From assembly GCA_027943335.1 (NCBI GenBank), contig BSBK01004085.1, positions 451,001 through 515,000 of the forward strand: DNA of 64,000 nt, read 5' to 3'. How positions within the stretch are numbered: the stretch's first letter is position 1; every line of letters starts with the position of its first letter. The notes below the pieces were generated by a model. That model did not search any database. It was not told the DNA's origin and was given only the letters and a program-made list of their open reading frames with translations. This stretch comes from Chamaecyparis obtusa. Lineage: Eukaryota; Streptophyta; Pinopsida; Cupressales; Cupressaceae. A program made the position numbers and the translations under genes. Positions 23,989-35,220 of this stretch are shown one piece after another.

Positions 23989-24909
23989 ATGGCGACTAGA
24001 GGTTGTATATTGAGCTCTCTTTTTCTTGCGCTTGTGTTTGCATTGAGCCTTCGTAATCTGAATGGCGTGGAAGGTAGGGGAAGCAAGTTTCTGAGTAAAG
24101 AGAGGGGAAATGAGGTCCCACGTGGGAGAATAATGGCGGCTGGTGTGGAGTCTGTAGATGGCTCTGTGAAGGGTCAAAAACAGGGCAGCTATGGTGCCGG
24201 GTCTGGGTCTGGGTCTGGATCAGGCTATGGTGCTGGTGGTGGCGTTGGGCCTGGGTCTGGATATGGAGCTGGGTCAGGTTCTGGTTCTGGGTATGGTGTT
24301 GGACCTGGGTCTGGCTATGGTGCTGGTTCAGGTTCTGGTTCTGGGTATGGTGTTGGCAGTGGTGTTGGGCCTGGGTCTGGTTATGGAGCCGGGTTAGGTT
24401 CTGGTTCAGGCTATGGTGCTGGGTCTGGTTCGGGTAATGGGTATGGTGGAGGCCAAGGTTCTGGAAGTGGGTATGGAGCTGGCTCTGGTTCTGGCAGTGG
24501 CTACGGAGCTGGTTCGGGCAGTGGGTCTGGTTATGGGTCGGGGTCCGGCAGTGGCTATGGTGCTGGATCTGGCAGCGGATCCGGGTATGGAGCCGGTTCT
24601 GGCTCTGGGTCAGGTTATGGTAGTGGTTCGGGCAGTGGCTCTGGTTATGGTGCTGGTTCTGGCAGTGGCTCAGGATATGGTGCTGGGTCTGGTTCAGGTT
24701 CTGGTTATGGTGCTGGCTCCGGTTCAGGGTCTGGTTATGGTGCTGGCTCTGGTTCAGGCTATGGTGCTGGCTCCGGTTCAGGTTTTGGTTATGGTGCTGG
24801 CTCTGGTTCTGGTTATGGTGCTGGCTCTGGTTCAGGCTATGGTGCAGGCTCCGGAGCTGGCTCTGGCTATGGAGGTGGTTCTGGATATATACCTGGCAAA
24901 GGGTATTAG
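23989..24909 (+). CDS. Secreted glycine/serine/tyrosine-rich repeat protein (306 aa)
   Basis: Intact single-exon gene. Residues 1 to about 27 form a signal peptide (SLFLALVFALSLRNLNGVEG), pointing to secretion to the cell wall. Residues 28-64 are a basic spacer (RGSKFLSKERGNEVPRGRI). From about residue 65 to 295 the protein is an almost uninterrupted array of a ten-residue unit, GAGSGSGSGY with variants GVGPGSGY and GGGQGSGSGY. It ends GGGSGYIPGKGY. Evenly spaced tyrosines in a Gly/Ser background are typical of cell-wall structural glycine-rich proteins, where Tyr can be cross-linked. The exact role is inference. A TATA box lies 93 bases upstream, and AATAAG/AATAAT signals lie 45-130 bases after the stop. 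The repeats produce long false frames on both strands. It is convergent with the gene at 29837-30352. Confidence 0.9.
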   Translation: MATRGCILSSLFLALVFALSLRNLNGVEGRGSKFLSKERGNEVPRGRIMAAGVESVDGSVKGQKQGSYGAGSGSGSGSGYGAGGGVGPGSGYGAGSGSGSGYGVGPGSGYGAGSGSGSGYGVGSGVGPGSGYGAGLGSGSGYGAGSGSGNGYGGGQGSGSGYGAGSGSGSGYGAGSGSGSGYGSGSGSGYGAGSGSGSGYGAGSGSGSGYGSGSGSGSGYGAGSGSGSGYGAGSGSGSGYGAGSGSGSGYGAGSGSGYGAGSGSGFGYGAGSGSGYGAGSGSGYGAGSGAGSGYGGGSGYIPGKGY

Positions 24910-25823
24910 ACAGGACGCAATCTCCATTGTTTGTCATATTTTCTCTTCTGTGGTAAATAAGCAGTTCTTGTTTCAAAAGGGGTGAAGGAGATTATGATAA
25001 TTATGAAAAGATAGCAGTAACTTCTTTTAGAGAATAATGTCAATTAGGAATGTAGATGACTGCGTAGTTCTCGACCATGCAATATAATGTACTTTGGAGA
25101 TCAATTATCTTTGATTAAATCTTATGATTAATGGTATACAATGTGGCAAGGAAACATATGTATTCTGGAGATCAGTTACCTCCGCATTGAACTTATGATA
25201 AACAGTGGGCAAAGGGAGCCTTCCCTATTTCTGAATTCCGTGTTGATTTAATGTCTTCTTCCTATGCAAATAACAGAGATTAAATTTTACTAAGAAGCGC
25301 GGATACCATGATATTGTCTACGGAGGTCATGTCAAGCAGTCTCATAAAAATTTGCGTGGTTTATATTACGTTCAGATCGTTTCGAAAGCAAATAGAAAGA
25401 GCGAAGTCAACTTTGCATGCACGCGAAAAACGACGTCCTAGTAAGGCAAGCAATCCTCAAATGGAGAATATACTAACAAATTTTAAAATTTCCGAAAACA
25501 TAATATCATGAAAAAACCACACATCCTCGCGTGCGAATCCTGAAACAAAAGCTGATTCTGCAGGCCATAATATGAGTGCCTATATCTGTCTTATTTTGAA
25601 TTAAAAATCCTAGAGTGGCTTCTGCTGCTACCAAACAAAAGCTATTGCGATTAATAGCCAATCACTTCTAGAGAATGATTAGTACAACTGTTTGCAAATT
25701 TAAAAAATAATAGTAAAATGAACAATTCATGTCATTGGTGATGAATACAAGAATCCAAATTCCTCTTAAGCCATTACGGAACGAAAATAATTCTTTTATT
25801 ATTTAAATCAAACAATAATACCA

Positions 25824-25973
25824 ATTGTTAACAGTGATTCAAACGGTCGGAATATGTTGATTATATTAAGGTTTTTTAATATATATAAAGAATGGAGAAT
25901 TGTTAACAGTGATTCAAACAGTCGGAGTACGTTGATTATATTAAGGTTTTTTAATATATATAAAGAATGGAGA
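25824..25973. repeat. 75-bp tandem duplication (two copies)
   Basis: Copies 25824-25898 and 25899-25973, each starting ATTGTTAACAGTGATTCAAA, differ at only a few bases. This indicates a recent local duplication. Confidence 0.85.
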
Positions 25974-26454
25974 ATTTGGAAGATAGAAAGAAAGTAAGTG
26001 TAGAATAAACGCTTTCAATTGTTAAATCTTATAGGAGAGATGATGCAAAAAAAAAATTCTCACAAATTTTTAAACTACTGTAAATTAGATAAACACATAA
26101 AAAATCATATTTAAACAAATAAACTCACAATACATATATATGTGAGAAAATTCTTTCAGAATAAAAAAATCACTCCAAAAGTGAGACTCAATTGTATTAT
26201 TGACAACAACCAACAATTACAATATAAGCCTGGAGTCAGTGCTTCTTAGAAGATATTCAACCTATCATCCAAATTACACTAAGAAGCCACATATTTATAG
26301 AGCTCAACACAAACAAAAAGTGCCCATGATTTCCAAAATCAATTCCAATGTCAAAGATGTATGTGGTGTCATAAACAACTTTTGTCATTTGTCACATTGG
26401 AAAAAGAAAAACTAACATTTTTTTCCCTTTATGAAGTGTGTGTGCGTACAAATA

Positions 26455-26640
26455 TACATATACATATCTGTACATACATACACATACAATTTAAAATATT
26501 TTTTTATTAAAATTAAATTTTGAATTGAATGAGAATATACATATGCATATATGTATATATACATATCTGTACATACATACATACAATTTTAATTTTTTTT
26601 TTATTAAAAGTAAATTTTGAATTGAATGAGAATTTAATGT
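26455..26640. repeat. About 99-bp tandem duplication with TACATA microsatellite
   Basis: ACATATCTGTACATACATAC followed by an A/T-rich block ending TTGAATTGAATGAGAAT occurs twice in tandem, with small length changes in the microsatellite part. Confidence 0.75.
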
Positions 26641-29600
26641 TTATCTATATATGTAAGTATATAATTCTATATTTCATAAAAAAATATCTTTATTAAACTA
26701 GTAAAAATTTAGTTTAAATTTTTATATATCATAATATATACCTAGATTAAATAGTTAAGTGTTTCAATCTAAAATAATTTTATTTCTCAATAAAAATAAA
26801 TAATCAAATATATAATAAATTAAATTTTTTTTTAAAAACATAAAAGAATCAAATAGAATGAAAAAAATTATTGTAACACTAGTAAAATCATAAAATATCT
26901 AAAATAGGCTAATTTAAATTGAAAATTTTAAATGGATTTAAATGATATTAAAGTTAAATGAGTATCACCATCTATAAAAGTGAAGTACTTTAAACTCAAA
27001 ATATACTTTACCATCCGTGTAACTTTGTCTTAACAAATTTTAAAAACTATAGTGATATATATATTTAAGTTGATATATTTTGGAATTTAAGGGTTTATTG
27101 ATCAAATGATGTGGGATATTTATACCAAAACATCTATTTAATCTATAGTCACAAATATAATATAAGTATTTCAAGAATTAATGTTTATGATTTCATAAAA
27201 GATATAAGTATATAATAATTATTATTGTAATTGTAAAGTTTGTATATACATGATAATTTCCATTCAATTTTGTGTTTATTTTAGTAGAATGATATACAAG
27301 ATTATATATTGAAAAATGGGGCACTCTTGTGTAAACTTAAGTTCATTCCCTAATCTTTCACTTACTTCCATCTACACATATTTGTACATGTTCATCCACA
27401 TTCCATCCAAATTCATATATATTATCATACATTTATTATTTGCTATATTTATTATTGTTGTAATGTCACTCTTCTACTATAGTTAATTAAGTATTTACAA
27501 CATATTTAATACAATGATTAATACTAGTGTTAGCATAATTTGTAATGTACAATATTATCCAAAATAGGTATAAATAGAAATGCACAATATGCATGTGATA
27601 ATTTATGAGAACTATAAATGAAATATCTAACATGGTAAATATAATAGTTCACAACAACATAATTTATACGCTATCACTAAATGCGCATATAATATTTTTT
27701 ATCATTAAGGATTTTTTAATAATTATCTATATCTTGAGCACTTGGATAATGCACTATTGTGATCTTTACCAGTGTTGATTGAACAAAACAATTCTCAACA
27801 CAAGTGCTACCCATGCCTTGGTGAGGACTATTCTAGTCGTACTATGTACCCTAAGTTGGACACATGTTGTGTCTCCCCTTCCCCTAATGTTCATAGCCCA
27901 CCAAACTACCTTCTTCATCTTCCTGGGGTGATCTCCATGCTCATTCCAAGTCACATGAAAATATAACCTTTTAAAGATTTATTTACAATCCAACGCACCC
28001 TTTTGAAAATATTTCCTTTAATTATTATTTAAATAGATTATTTTTATAATAGTTTCTATAAATATTCTTTATTAATCTCTCTTTTAACTTAAGTATCATG
28101 ATACCCTTTATTTTATCTCCATTTTAAATCTAATAAGTTTATCTTCTCTTGGAGAAAAGGTCACATAACATCCCTTTCATAATTTAGTTGTCCTCAATAG
28201 CAACCTTGTATTTGCTTTTAAATTCAAGAAGTATATAATTAATTATTGAAGAAACTAACATTGAACATATTTGTTCTTCATATTATTTCTATTTTATTTT
28301 TATGTCATGTACATCTTTTCTTTCTTATAGATCTCTCCTTTTTAATTTTATTTTAAATTAACTAATAATTTCAAGATAATCAATTTACTAATCAAAATCA
28401 TGACAATAACTATATATGTACATATATATCTCATAAAATATATCTCAAATTTATAATTGCTTAAATTAATTCTATTCTATATATTTAATGTCATATATTT
28501 AAATTCATCATTTTTTCTTATGTAACTAATTTGCTTTAATATATACATTTTAATAATTTATACGTCACTTAAAATCTACAAACATTTTATTAAATATTAA
28601 CATAACTTTTAACTAGCAAATACATACAAATTTTATACTATTGAATCATTCATTATTATATATCCATTTATCTAATGTCCAAAGATTTGTCATTAAACAT
28701 ACAATCTTAGGTTTGCAATTTTAAAAGAACCGCTTGAAAATGTCGGATGAAATGTTGAAATTAGCCATCTCTGAATTCAATTCTATACGAGTTTTTTTTC
28801 ATCTACTTAAAAAAATTGTTTCTAAATTCAATTGTCTACAAGATTTTTGCATCTATTCAAAAACATGAATATAAAAATTTCTCCTACCGATCTACACAAA
28901 TAGACTGCATTAATCTAATTATTATGATTGTGACTTGTGAAATTTTATTTAATCCCTCGCTATTCAAAATTAAAAATTTCTTCATAGCCTGAATTTGTCG
29001 TCTAATCTCATCAAGTGCACTTCATCCCCTACGTATTGGTAATAAATTTGATATTAATATATCCCTTACTTGAGGGATTGATAAAGAATCACGTTGAATT
29101 GTGGCATTAAATATGTTATTAACCATTCCAGCTAATAAGGCAGATTTCTTTATACTGAGGCTCGATATGCACCACATTTGATTCTTAATGTTTTTCTACA
29201 TTGAGCTCATTGAAGACGATTGATAGAGAAGATCAGCCGTTATAAAGGTGTTTAGATCTCGTGTTAGGGGCTCATCATCCAAATCACAATTTTTTTTCCC
29301 CTGAGTAGAATTCAATATGAGAAGAGTACTATCTGCTAGAATAATATAACAGTGAAAACCAGTTATCAGCAGGATAGCAATATCACAGAACAGCTGTGAT
29401 CTGAGATAGAACAAAACAATCATCACTAATTATCAAATCGCTCTTAAAACAAAACAGTACTCAGCTCAAATAAATAAAGATTTGGTTAAAAATAAAGATA
29501 TTTATTTATTTATTTAATGGATTACATCTAGGAAAACCAAACACAGGTACCTAGTCATGCATTCCTGTAAGTTACATTAAGATAACAGACAAGCAGACAC

Positions 29601-29776
29601 AAGATCTGACCTGTCAACAATAATTAATAAGTGCAAAGATGGGCCTTCACTGAGGACCACCCTGCAAAATATAACAACATAATACCGAAGTTGTTCAGTC
29701 TTATTGAAAATAACCAGCAATCCTAAGTTGTTCAGGCTTACTGAACAATAACTAACAATTCTTTTCAAGGCATACT

Positions 29777-29782
29777 TTTATT
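29777..29782 (-). terminator. Poly(A) signal AATAAA of gene at 29837-30352
   Basis: AATAAA on the minus strand 55 bases after the stop codon. The same signal is kept in the duplicate at 58671-58676. Confidence 0.65.
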
Positions 29783-29836
29783 AAGATCCAGTATGTTAAA
29801 TCTAACACACAGGCTGGGCTGCTGAGGCGAGATGCT

Positions 29837-30352
29837 CTAAATAGCAGGAGAAGGAGCAGCAGCAGGGCCAGAAGGGGAGGCAGGACCAGAACCTGAACCC
29901 GACACTGAACCGGAACCCGAACCAGAACCGGATCCCATACCAGATGACCGACCGCCACCGCAGCTGGCTGAACCAGACCCACTTCCGCTGCCCGAAGCTC
30001 TCGATGTACCTCCTGCCCCGCTGGAGCCGGAGCCAGAACCAGAACCGCTTCCGGAGGCTCTGCAGCCTGAGCCGCCGGCAGAAGCGCTACCACTCCCTCT
30101 CCCTGATCCTGACCCGGACGCCGACCCGCCGCCGGCCGCCGGAGTTGGAGGAGCGCGTCGACGAGCACGTCGTGTTGAATGTTCGTCGCTTCCTTTACTG
30201 CCTCCGCTGCTCTGTCCAGGGGCAGGAGCAGGGGCAGGGGCAGGTTCGTCGTGGGCTTTCACCTCCAAAGCCTGTTCACTCAGTACAGCGAACAGAACAA
30301 AAGCGAACATTAATATAGGCAATATAACTCCCCTAAGATTTGCCATTTCCAA
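29837..30352 (-). CDS. Secreted Ala/Pro and Gly/Ser-rich protein, copy 1 (171 aa)
   Basis: Intact minus-strand gene with its start at 30352 (MEMANLRGVILPILMFAFVL). Residues 1 to about 33 are a signal peptide ending near ALEVKA. Residues 36-47 are an AP-repeat ([11 protein letters not shown]), an arabinogalactan-protein-like glycosylation motif. A basic patch follows (RRARRRAP, residues 61-68). Residues 74-155 are Gly/Ser-rich (SGSGSGSG) with two isolated Cys (GGSGCRASG and SASCGGGRS). The tail is [10 protein letters not shown]. The paralogue at 58727-59215 conserves the signal peptide, the AP motif, DEHSTR, both Cys and the tail, while the Gly/Ser run varies in length. That conservation supports a real secreted cell-wall protein. 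No transmembrane or GPI-anchor tail is seen. Function is unknown. Confidence 0.88.
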   Translation of the reverse strand: MEMANLRGVILPILMFAFVLFAVLSEQALEVKAHDEPAPAPAPAPGQSSGGSKGSDEHSTRRARRRAPPTPAAGGGSASGSGSGRGSGSASAGGSGCRASGSGSGSGSGSSGAGGTSRASGSGSGSGSASCGGGRSSGMGSGSGSGSGSVSGSGSGPASPSGPAAAPSPAI

Positions 30353-30770
30353 CTTTAGTTTAGCAACTTAGAATTTATGCGATTATTTAGAAATGCTCGC
30401 GGAATGAATTCTTATGATATGAATAGCTAGAATGTGAGTGATGTTTAAACAAGGGTGGAGAAGGTATATATAGGAGTGTTTCAGGTCTGGGTTTTGTCTT
30501 CTTTCGGTGCATTATCAGCGCGCAGGCGGACGCTTTTTCCGCGGGTTTGAAGACGCGTCCTTGAATCCTTGCGGCTTCTTGTAAGGTTCTTGATTACTAT
30601 CGTAGCTGCCGTGCATGTTATTTCTTGTGAAGAATGAAGAAAGAGGATTTATTACCCGAGTTTTCAGATTAAAGTTTGGCTGTTGCGTTACAAAACGTTC
30701 CAGCTTCTCGTTTTCGTTTGCCGAATTTACAAGATACAATCCCTGATCACCTGTAATGCATTTGATCTGA
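30353..30770 (-). promoter_or_regulatory. Conserved promoter of copy 1
   Basis: TATATATA at 30465-30472, about 115 bases before the ATG. Upstream of it, a GC-richer stretch (about 30508-30590, with CAGCGCGCAGGCGGACG, TTTTTCCGCG and GAAGACGCGTCCTTGAATCC) is kept almost base for base in the duplicate at 59375-59455. This stands out in an AT-rich region and suggests shared regulatory sites. The 74-residue frame at 30739-30515 lies within it and is not preserved in the other copy. Confidence 0.65.
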
Positions 30771-31055
30771 TGATTTATAACAGCTTTCGTATTAGTTTTA
30801 CATGATTTATATGTTATCGCGTTCGGGTACTAATATAGAATTTGAGGGTATTGACGCTAAATTTACTCGCTTAGTTACACTCATAGGCCATTTTAAATAT
30901 GATAAACTAAAGAGTGTTTTGTAGTCCAGTGAATAATGAGCCCGAGTCATATTTGTTGGTTGGACTCTACCGCCACCATTGCTGGAATTATTGCTCCTTC
31001 ATACCTGTATTTAGTTAGAAATAGAATTGTCCCATACTCCTGTAATATATAGATT

Positions 31056-31380
31056 GTGACTCAATAGTAGTGATCATAAACTTGATTAGGCCTTGAATGA
31101 TGTTACTAGTAATCATAGAGTTGGTTATGCTTTGAATAATATATTGTTTTTAATTAGGTATGTAAATTGTTGTGCTAAATGTATTTGGAATGTTTGAGCA
31201 AAATTAAAATTGTATAGCCTGTGATTTAATAGTAGTGATCATAAAACTTGATCAGGCCTAAAATAATATTTATTAGTAATCACTAAGTTGAATAATATTA
31301 AGTTTCTAATTGGGTACGTGAATTGTTGTATTAAATGCATTGGCAATGTCTCAGAAAAATTAAAATTAAAATTAAAATTG
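31056..31380. repeat. 165-bp diverged tandem duplication
   Basis: Two copies beginning GTGACTCAATAGTAGTGATC at 31056 and GTGATTTAATAGTAGTGATC at 31221. Both end with the same ATGTTT..AAAATTAAAATTGTAT block. They have diverged by many substitutions. Confidence 0.7.
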
Positions 31381-31525
31381 TATGACAATATTCTTTTTAA
31401 TAGATTTTAGTATTTTAAAAATAATTTAAAATATTAAAATCTATTAAAAAGAATTCTATTATATTATTATATAATTTTAATTTGATTCAAGCATTCTAAA
31501 ATATTAATACATTTAACAATTTATT
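31321..31525. repeat. Foldback (inverted) repeat, MITE-like
   Basis: The left arm (about 31321-31420, AATTGTTGTATTAAATGCAT ... TTCTTTTTAATAGATTTTAG) and the right arm (about 31427-31525) are imperfect reverse complements that meet at ATTTTAAAAATAATTTAAAAT. The outer part of the right arm also pairs with the first copy of the tandem duplication (31140-31216). No target duplication is clear. Confidence 0.65.
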
Positions 31526-32289
31526 TTTATATATGTTTATATATGTATATATATAAATTGCTGTTGATGTTTTTGGATTATGTATTCATGTAAGATAGAA
31601 TTTGTGTATATTAGTGTGAGTTTTAGATTTCAGTTAAATTAGAGTATAAGTTTAAAATCATTGATATTTGAATCTTTATGATTGAAAGGGTTCATCTAAT
31701 ACTATTGTCAGTGCAAATATTTCATGTATTGATGAAGTATTTTTGCGCAACAAGATCAAGTTTGAATGAAATTGCTTTATTTAAATAGACATAGTTTAAC
31801 CCACCTAAAAACATTTTACACTTTTATGAAACTGAAACAAATTTTTTAATATATACAAGGTACTAAATCATACATGAATTGAAACTACTTTCCATACATG
31901 TACATAACAAATAATTAGTCATTAATCATATATAAAGAGTTGGAGCATATTATGTATGCTTGATCATATTTGAAAATAGTACTAGATAACAAAGAATAAA
32001 TGTCTATCTTGATGTTGATGAAGTGGACTAGATCAAGATGATGGTACTTTACGACTTCCAAAACTATTTGTAATCTTGAATTAAATCTATGGTTAAAAAA
32101 TTCCATCATTGCATTTATGGGTCTAATCTCTATTATAGGAAAATAAACTTTGACCATTTGTTTGACCTATTACAAATTTGAATTGAAGATTACAATAAAA
32201 CAACCCAAGGGATTGACTTAATATATGAATAGAATAACATGTGTAATAATGTAGTACTAATAAATGCCCCTAATTTAATTTTTATCCCT

Positions 32290-32329
<40 letters not shown>

Positions 32330-34228
32330 TACACTCACATTTAACTAGAATACCTCCATATTTTCATTAAGCATCCAATGGTCCTAATTTTTATATCCCC
32401 TTATTACATTTACCTTGTAAATCAAGAATGTTTGGCATACATACATCCAACTTAAAAGTAATTTTAATTTCCACCTCATTAATGTCTTGACATACAAAAC
32501 CTTATGGAAAATCTATCATTTTCTAGAAATACTTGATTTAAAAACATTTATGTGTCTCAATCCTCAAAACATTACCATACCAACTTTGAATGTGAATCCC
32601 CATAATAATAGACATCTCAATTATAATTTATATTACTATAAACTGTAATGGTAGGGTTTTAGAGATACATAATGATTATTTTGGGTAAACTCACGACATT
32701 ATCAATAACATCTATTAATTAGTTTTACAAAATATAGATAGGGTTTTACTAAACATTCATGACTTTAGCTTGAAGCATTATTCTCTTTATTAAACTATAT
32801 TAGAGTTGGGATTAATTAAGCACCCTTGGGACTTTAAAGATCTAATAATAAAATAAGACCATGGGTTTGGAAAAAGATACTTTCATGACTTTGCAAGATA
32901 AACATAGTGAATGCCATTTAATCTAACTGACTTGTAAAAAAGTGTTCAATAAAGGATTTGGAATGTTACTTAAATAAACACTCCACTCATTTTTGTACAT
33001 ATGCTTCTATTAGGTCCACTAAATTCTCCCTTTTGCACAATTAAAAATTTCTTATGACCCAATTGATATGTTATTTAAGATCTCATAGTAGCTATAAAAA
33101 CCTAATAGATCTGTTCTTGTTCAATGTGCATGTAGTGTCTACGAGTTTAGCCTTAATTTTAAAAATCCTATTGAATCCTTATTTATTGTTTAACTCATAT
33201 GATATTTTATTTTATGTTTGATCTTTATGTTGCACTTAACTTCTTAAATTAACCTCAACCTATGCACCTTAATGTCTAATTATATTTTAACTAACCCTAT
33301 GAATTATTCTTCACCTTAAGAAGCTCCTCTACCATGTATGGATACCTAACAATAAGCACTGTAAATTTATTTGATTACTTTACCCATTCATTAGTTTTCC
33401 TTTTACTAGACACATTGATCACGAGCACTCCAAATTTTATTTAGGTGACTCTCAAAAACCTTAACTAGTGATTATATTTTAATGACCTAGGCTACTAATG
33501 ATTATTAGATCAAATATTGTTTTTATTTATTTATTTATTTATTAAGGGTATAATAGGATTTTAAGGGGCCCAAAACCATATACAAATGGATTTCAATAGG
33601 ATCCGTAACTAAGATAAAACTGGCTAAGAAAGATAGATTGTATACCAAGAGTAGCCCAATTAAAAGCCAATAGCCAACAAAAAAAATGATGATCATGAAA
33701 AGCCAAGCTATAATAAGAAAAGGCCAAAGTCACTAATCCATCTAGGGTTTTGATACGTAAAATTTTACTATTTGGTTTTTAATGCTTACAGGGGCTAAAA
33801 TTTTCTTTGGATTGTTTCTCTCAAAATCAATCAATGGTCTTGAAGAAATTTTGGGTCCCATTAGGATTTAAAAATATCGATACATTTGTCTCAAACAATA
33901 CAATGAGGTTATTAGATTATATTTTAAATAAATGGTGGCAACTAAATATTAAAGAGTCTATTCCTTAAACCCATCAAATCTTTCCACATTTAGCCCAATA
34001 ATTTTCTATAAGCATTCCATTTTTTCTAAATAGAAGTATTCACCATGGCAATTAATGAATTTATTTTTATTCTTTGAGATTTGCCAATACTTTCTACAAA
34101 AAAATTATGATTAAAAAATGATTAAAAAATAATCTCCAATAAGATTTTTTTTCAAAACAATTGAGAGATTCGTCAATAGAAATTAATATATTTTTTAAAG
34201 GAAAATGAAAGATTTGACAATATTTTAT
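31526..34228. other. AT-rich intergenic, nothing recognised
   Basis: Contains a (TA)n microsatellite at about 32293-32326 and a (TTTA)n run at about 33517-33543. The frame at 32157-31915 has no recognisable domain. No element ends were found. Confidence 0.5.
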
Positions 34229-35215
34229 TTATGTTTTTAGAGGGGGGTTTCTTAGAGTTATCCCTGATGAAGACCTACCAAGAGAAAAAATCCAACATGC
34301 TAAACCAAGAGAGGAGACCGTAAAAAGAATCCCTTCCCCAAAGAGATCTTCCCCCAAGCTTGGCAAAAAAAAGACCAAACAAAAAAGATTTGAAAAGAGT
34401 GACAAAACTGAATAGAGGAATTTAGGAAAAGGAGAACCAAACCGAAGTTGCAACCTCCTCTATGTTAACTACCTGAAGAATCAAAAAAACCTTATCTATG
34501 TTTTTACGCCAATGGTTCTCACAATCACAAGAAAACCCCTAAAGAATGAAAAATCTCACAAAATGCAACATCACCTCTGCATCTAGGAGAAACATGAAGG
34601 GAGGCTTGAAAATACACTGGGCATTCACCAAAGAAGGGGGAATGTGAAGGAATAAGTAGGGCCTAGCTTGAGAGAAAACATCCTCTATGTTATTCACTTC
34701 ATGAATATCAAAAGGGCCTAATATATGTCATCCCTTGAGAAGACATTACTTACCCTAGCAAGCCTCTAGGCGTAAAAAAGAGAACAACCCAAAAAGAAAG
34801 ATTAAAAATAGACAAGAGCAATGACATAGATGAAGAGAGGAATAAATCAAAAGAATAAGGACCCTGGCCAAGAAACCCAGAAGGAATCCACCTCAATAGG
34901 ATTCAAAAGAGTGAAGGAATCCCAACAAAGAACCCAAAATAGGGGACATGACCAACCTCCTACAAAAAAATCCAAATTTACAAAGGATACACATAGGTTC
35001 CTCAATCTATAGCTCTGTAGCACTAATCCATTCAACCAAGACAAAAATGGGAGCAAGAAACACTGAAATGTTTGCAACACAAACACCCAAAAGCCAAAAG
35101 CCTCTAAGAGAAACATTTCCACACACCAAAGATAGAGATGACACTCTGATGAAAACAACTTCCAAACAACCATCTAAAACCAAGAATGCCTAGTCAAAAA
35201 TTGGAAACCCCATAC
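34229..35215. other. Unassigned low-complexity region flanking the 35221 element
   Basis: A/G-rich on the plus strand. It gives a Lys/Gln/Thr-rich plus-strand frame (34830-35012, 34948-35193) and a Phe/Leu/Trp-rich minus-strand mirror. Neither resembles a known family. The sequence continues in similar style after 42320, so it is probably one older repeat split by the LTR element. Confidence 0.35.
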
Positions 35216-35220
35216 ATAAC

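Larger units (their letters stand above)
24910..29699. other. AT-rich intergenic region with small tandem duplications
   Basis: No gene is supported. The first ~300 bp are probably 3' flank of the glycine-rich gene and hold a loose 70-bp repeat (GGAGATCA..TTA at 25091 and 25161). A 75-bp tandem duplication lies at 25824-25973 and a ~99-bp one at 26455-26640. The rest is strongly AT-rich with small open frames (25308, 26200, 27766, 29196) lacking any domain or codon signal. Confidence 0.5.
29700..30870 (-). repeat. Duplicated gene block, copy 1
   Basis: The whole block, from the 3' flank (CAGCAATCCTAAGTTG) through the gene at 29837-30352 and about 500 bp of promoter to TTCGGGTACTAATATAGAATT, matches 58600-59760 in the same orientation. 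It is a dispersed segmental duplication about 29 kb apart. Similarity fades out at both ends. Confidence 0.85.

Noticed and set aside
23996..24985. Long antisense and alternative-frame ORFs (Gln/His/Asn-rich and Val/Leu/Met-rich) over the glycine-rich gene
   Set aside because: Shadows of the GAGSGSGSGY repeat. Only the 23989 frame has a signal peptide, a start with a TATA box and a sensible composition.
30515..30739. 74-residue minus-strand ORF upstream of the copy 1 gene
   Set aside because: Lies in the promoter upstream of the TATA box and is disrupted by indels in the duplicated copy.
34229..35193. Possible LINE ORF1 or membrane protein
   Set aside because: Only low-complexity Lys/Gln frames with a Phe/Leu mirror strand. 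No endonuclease or reverse transcriptase motif nearby.
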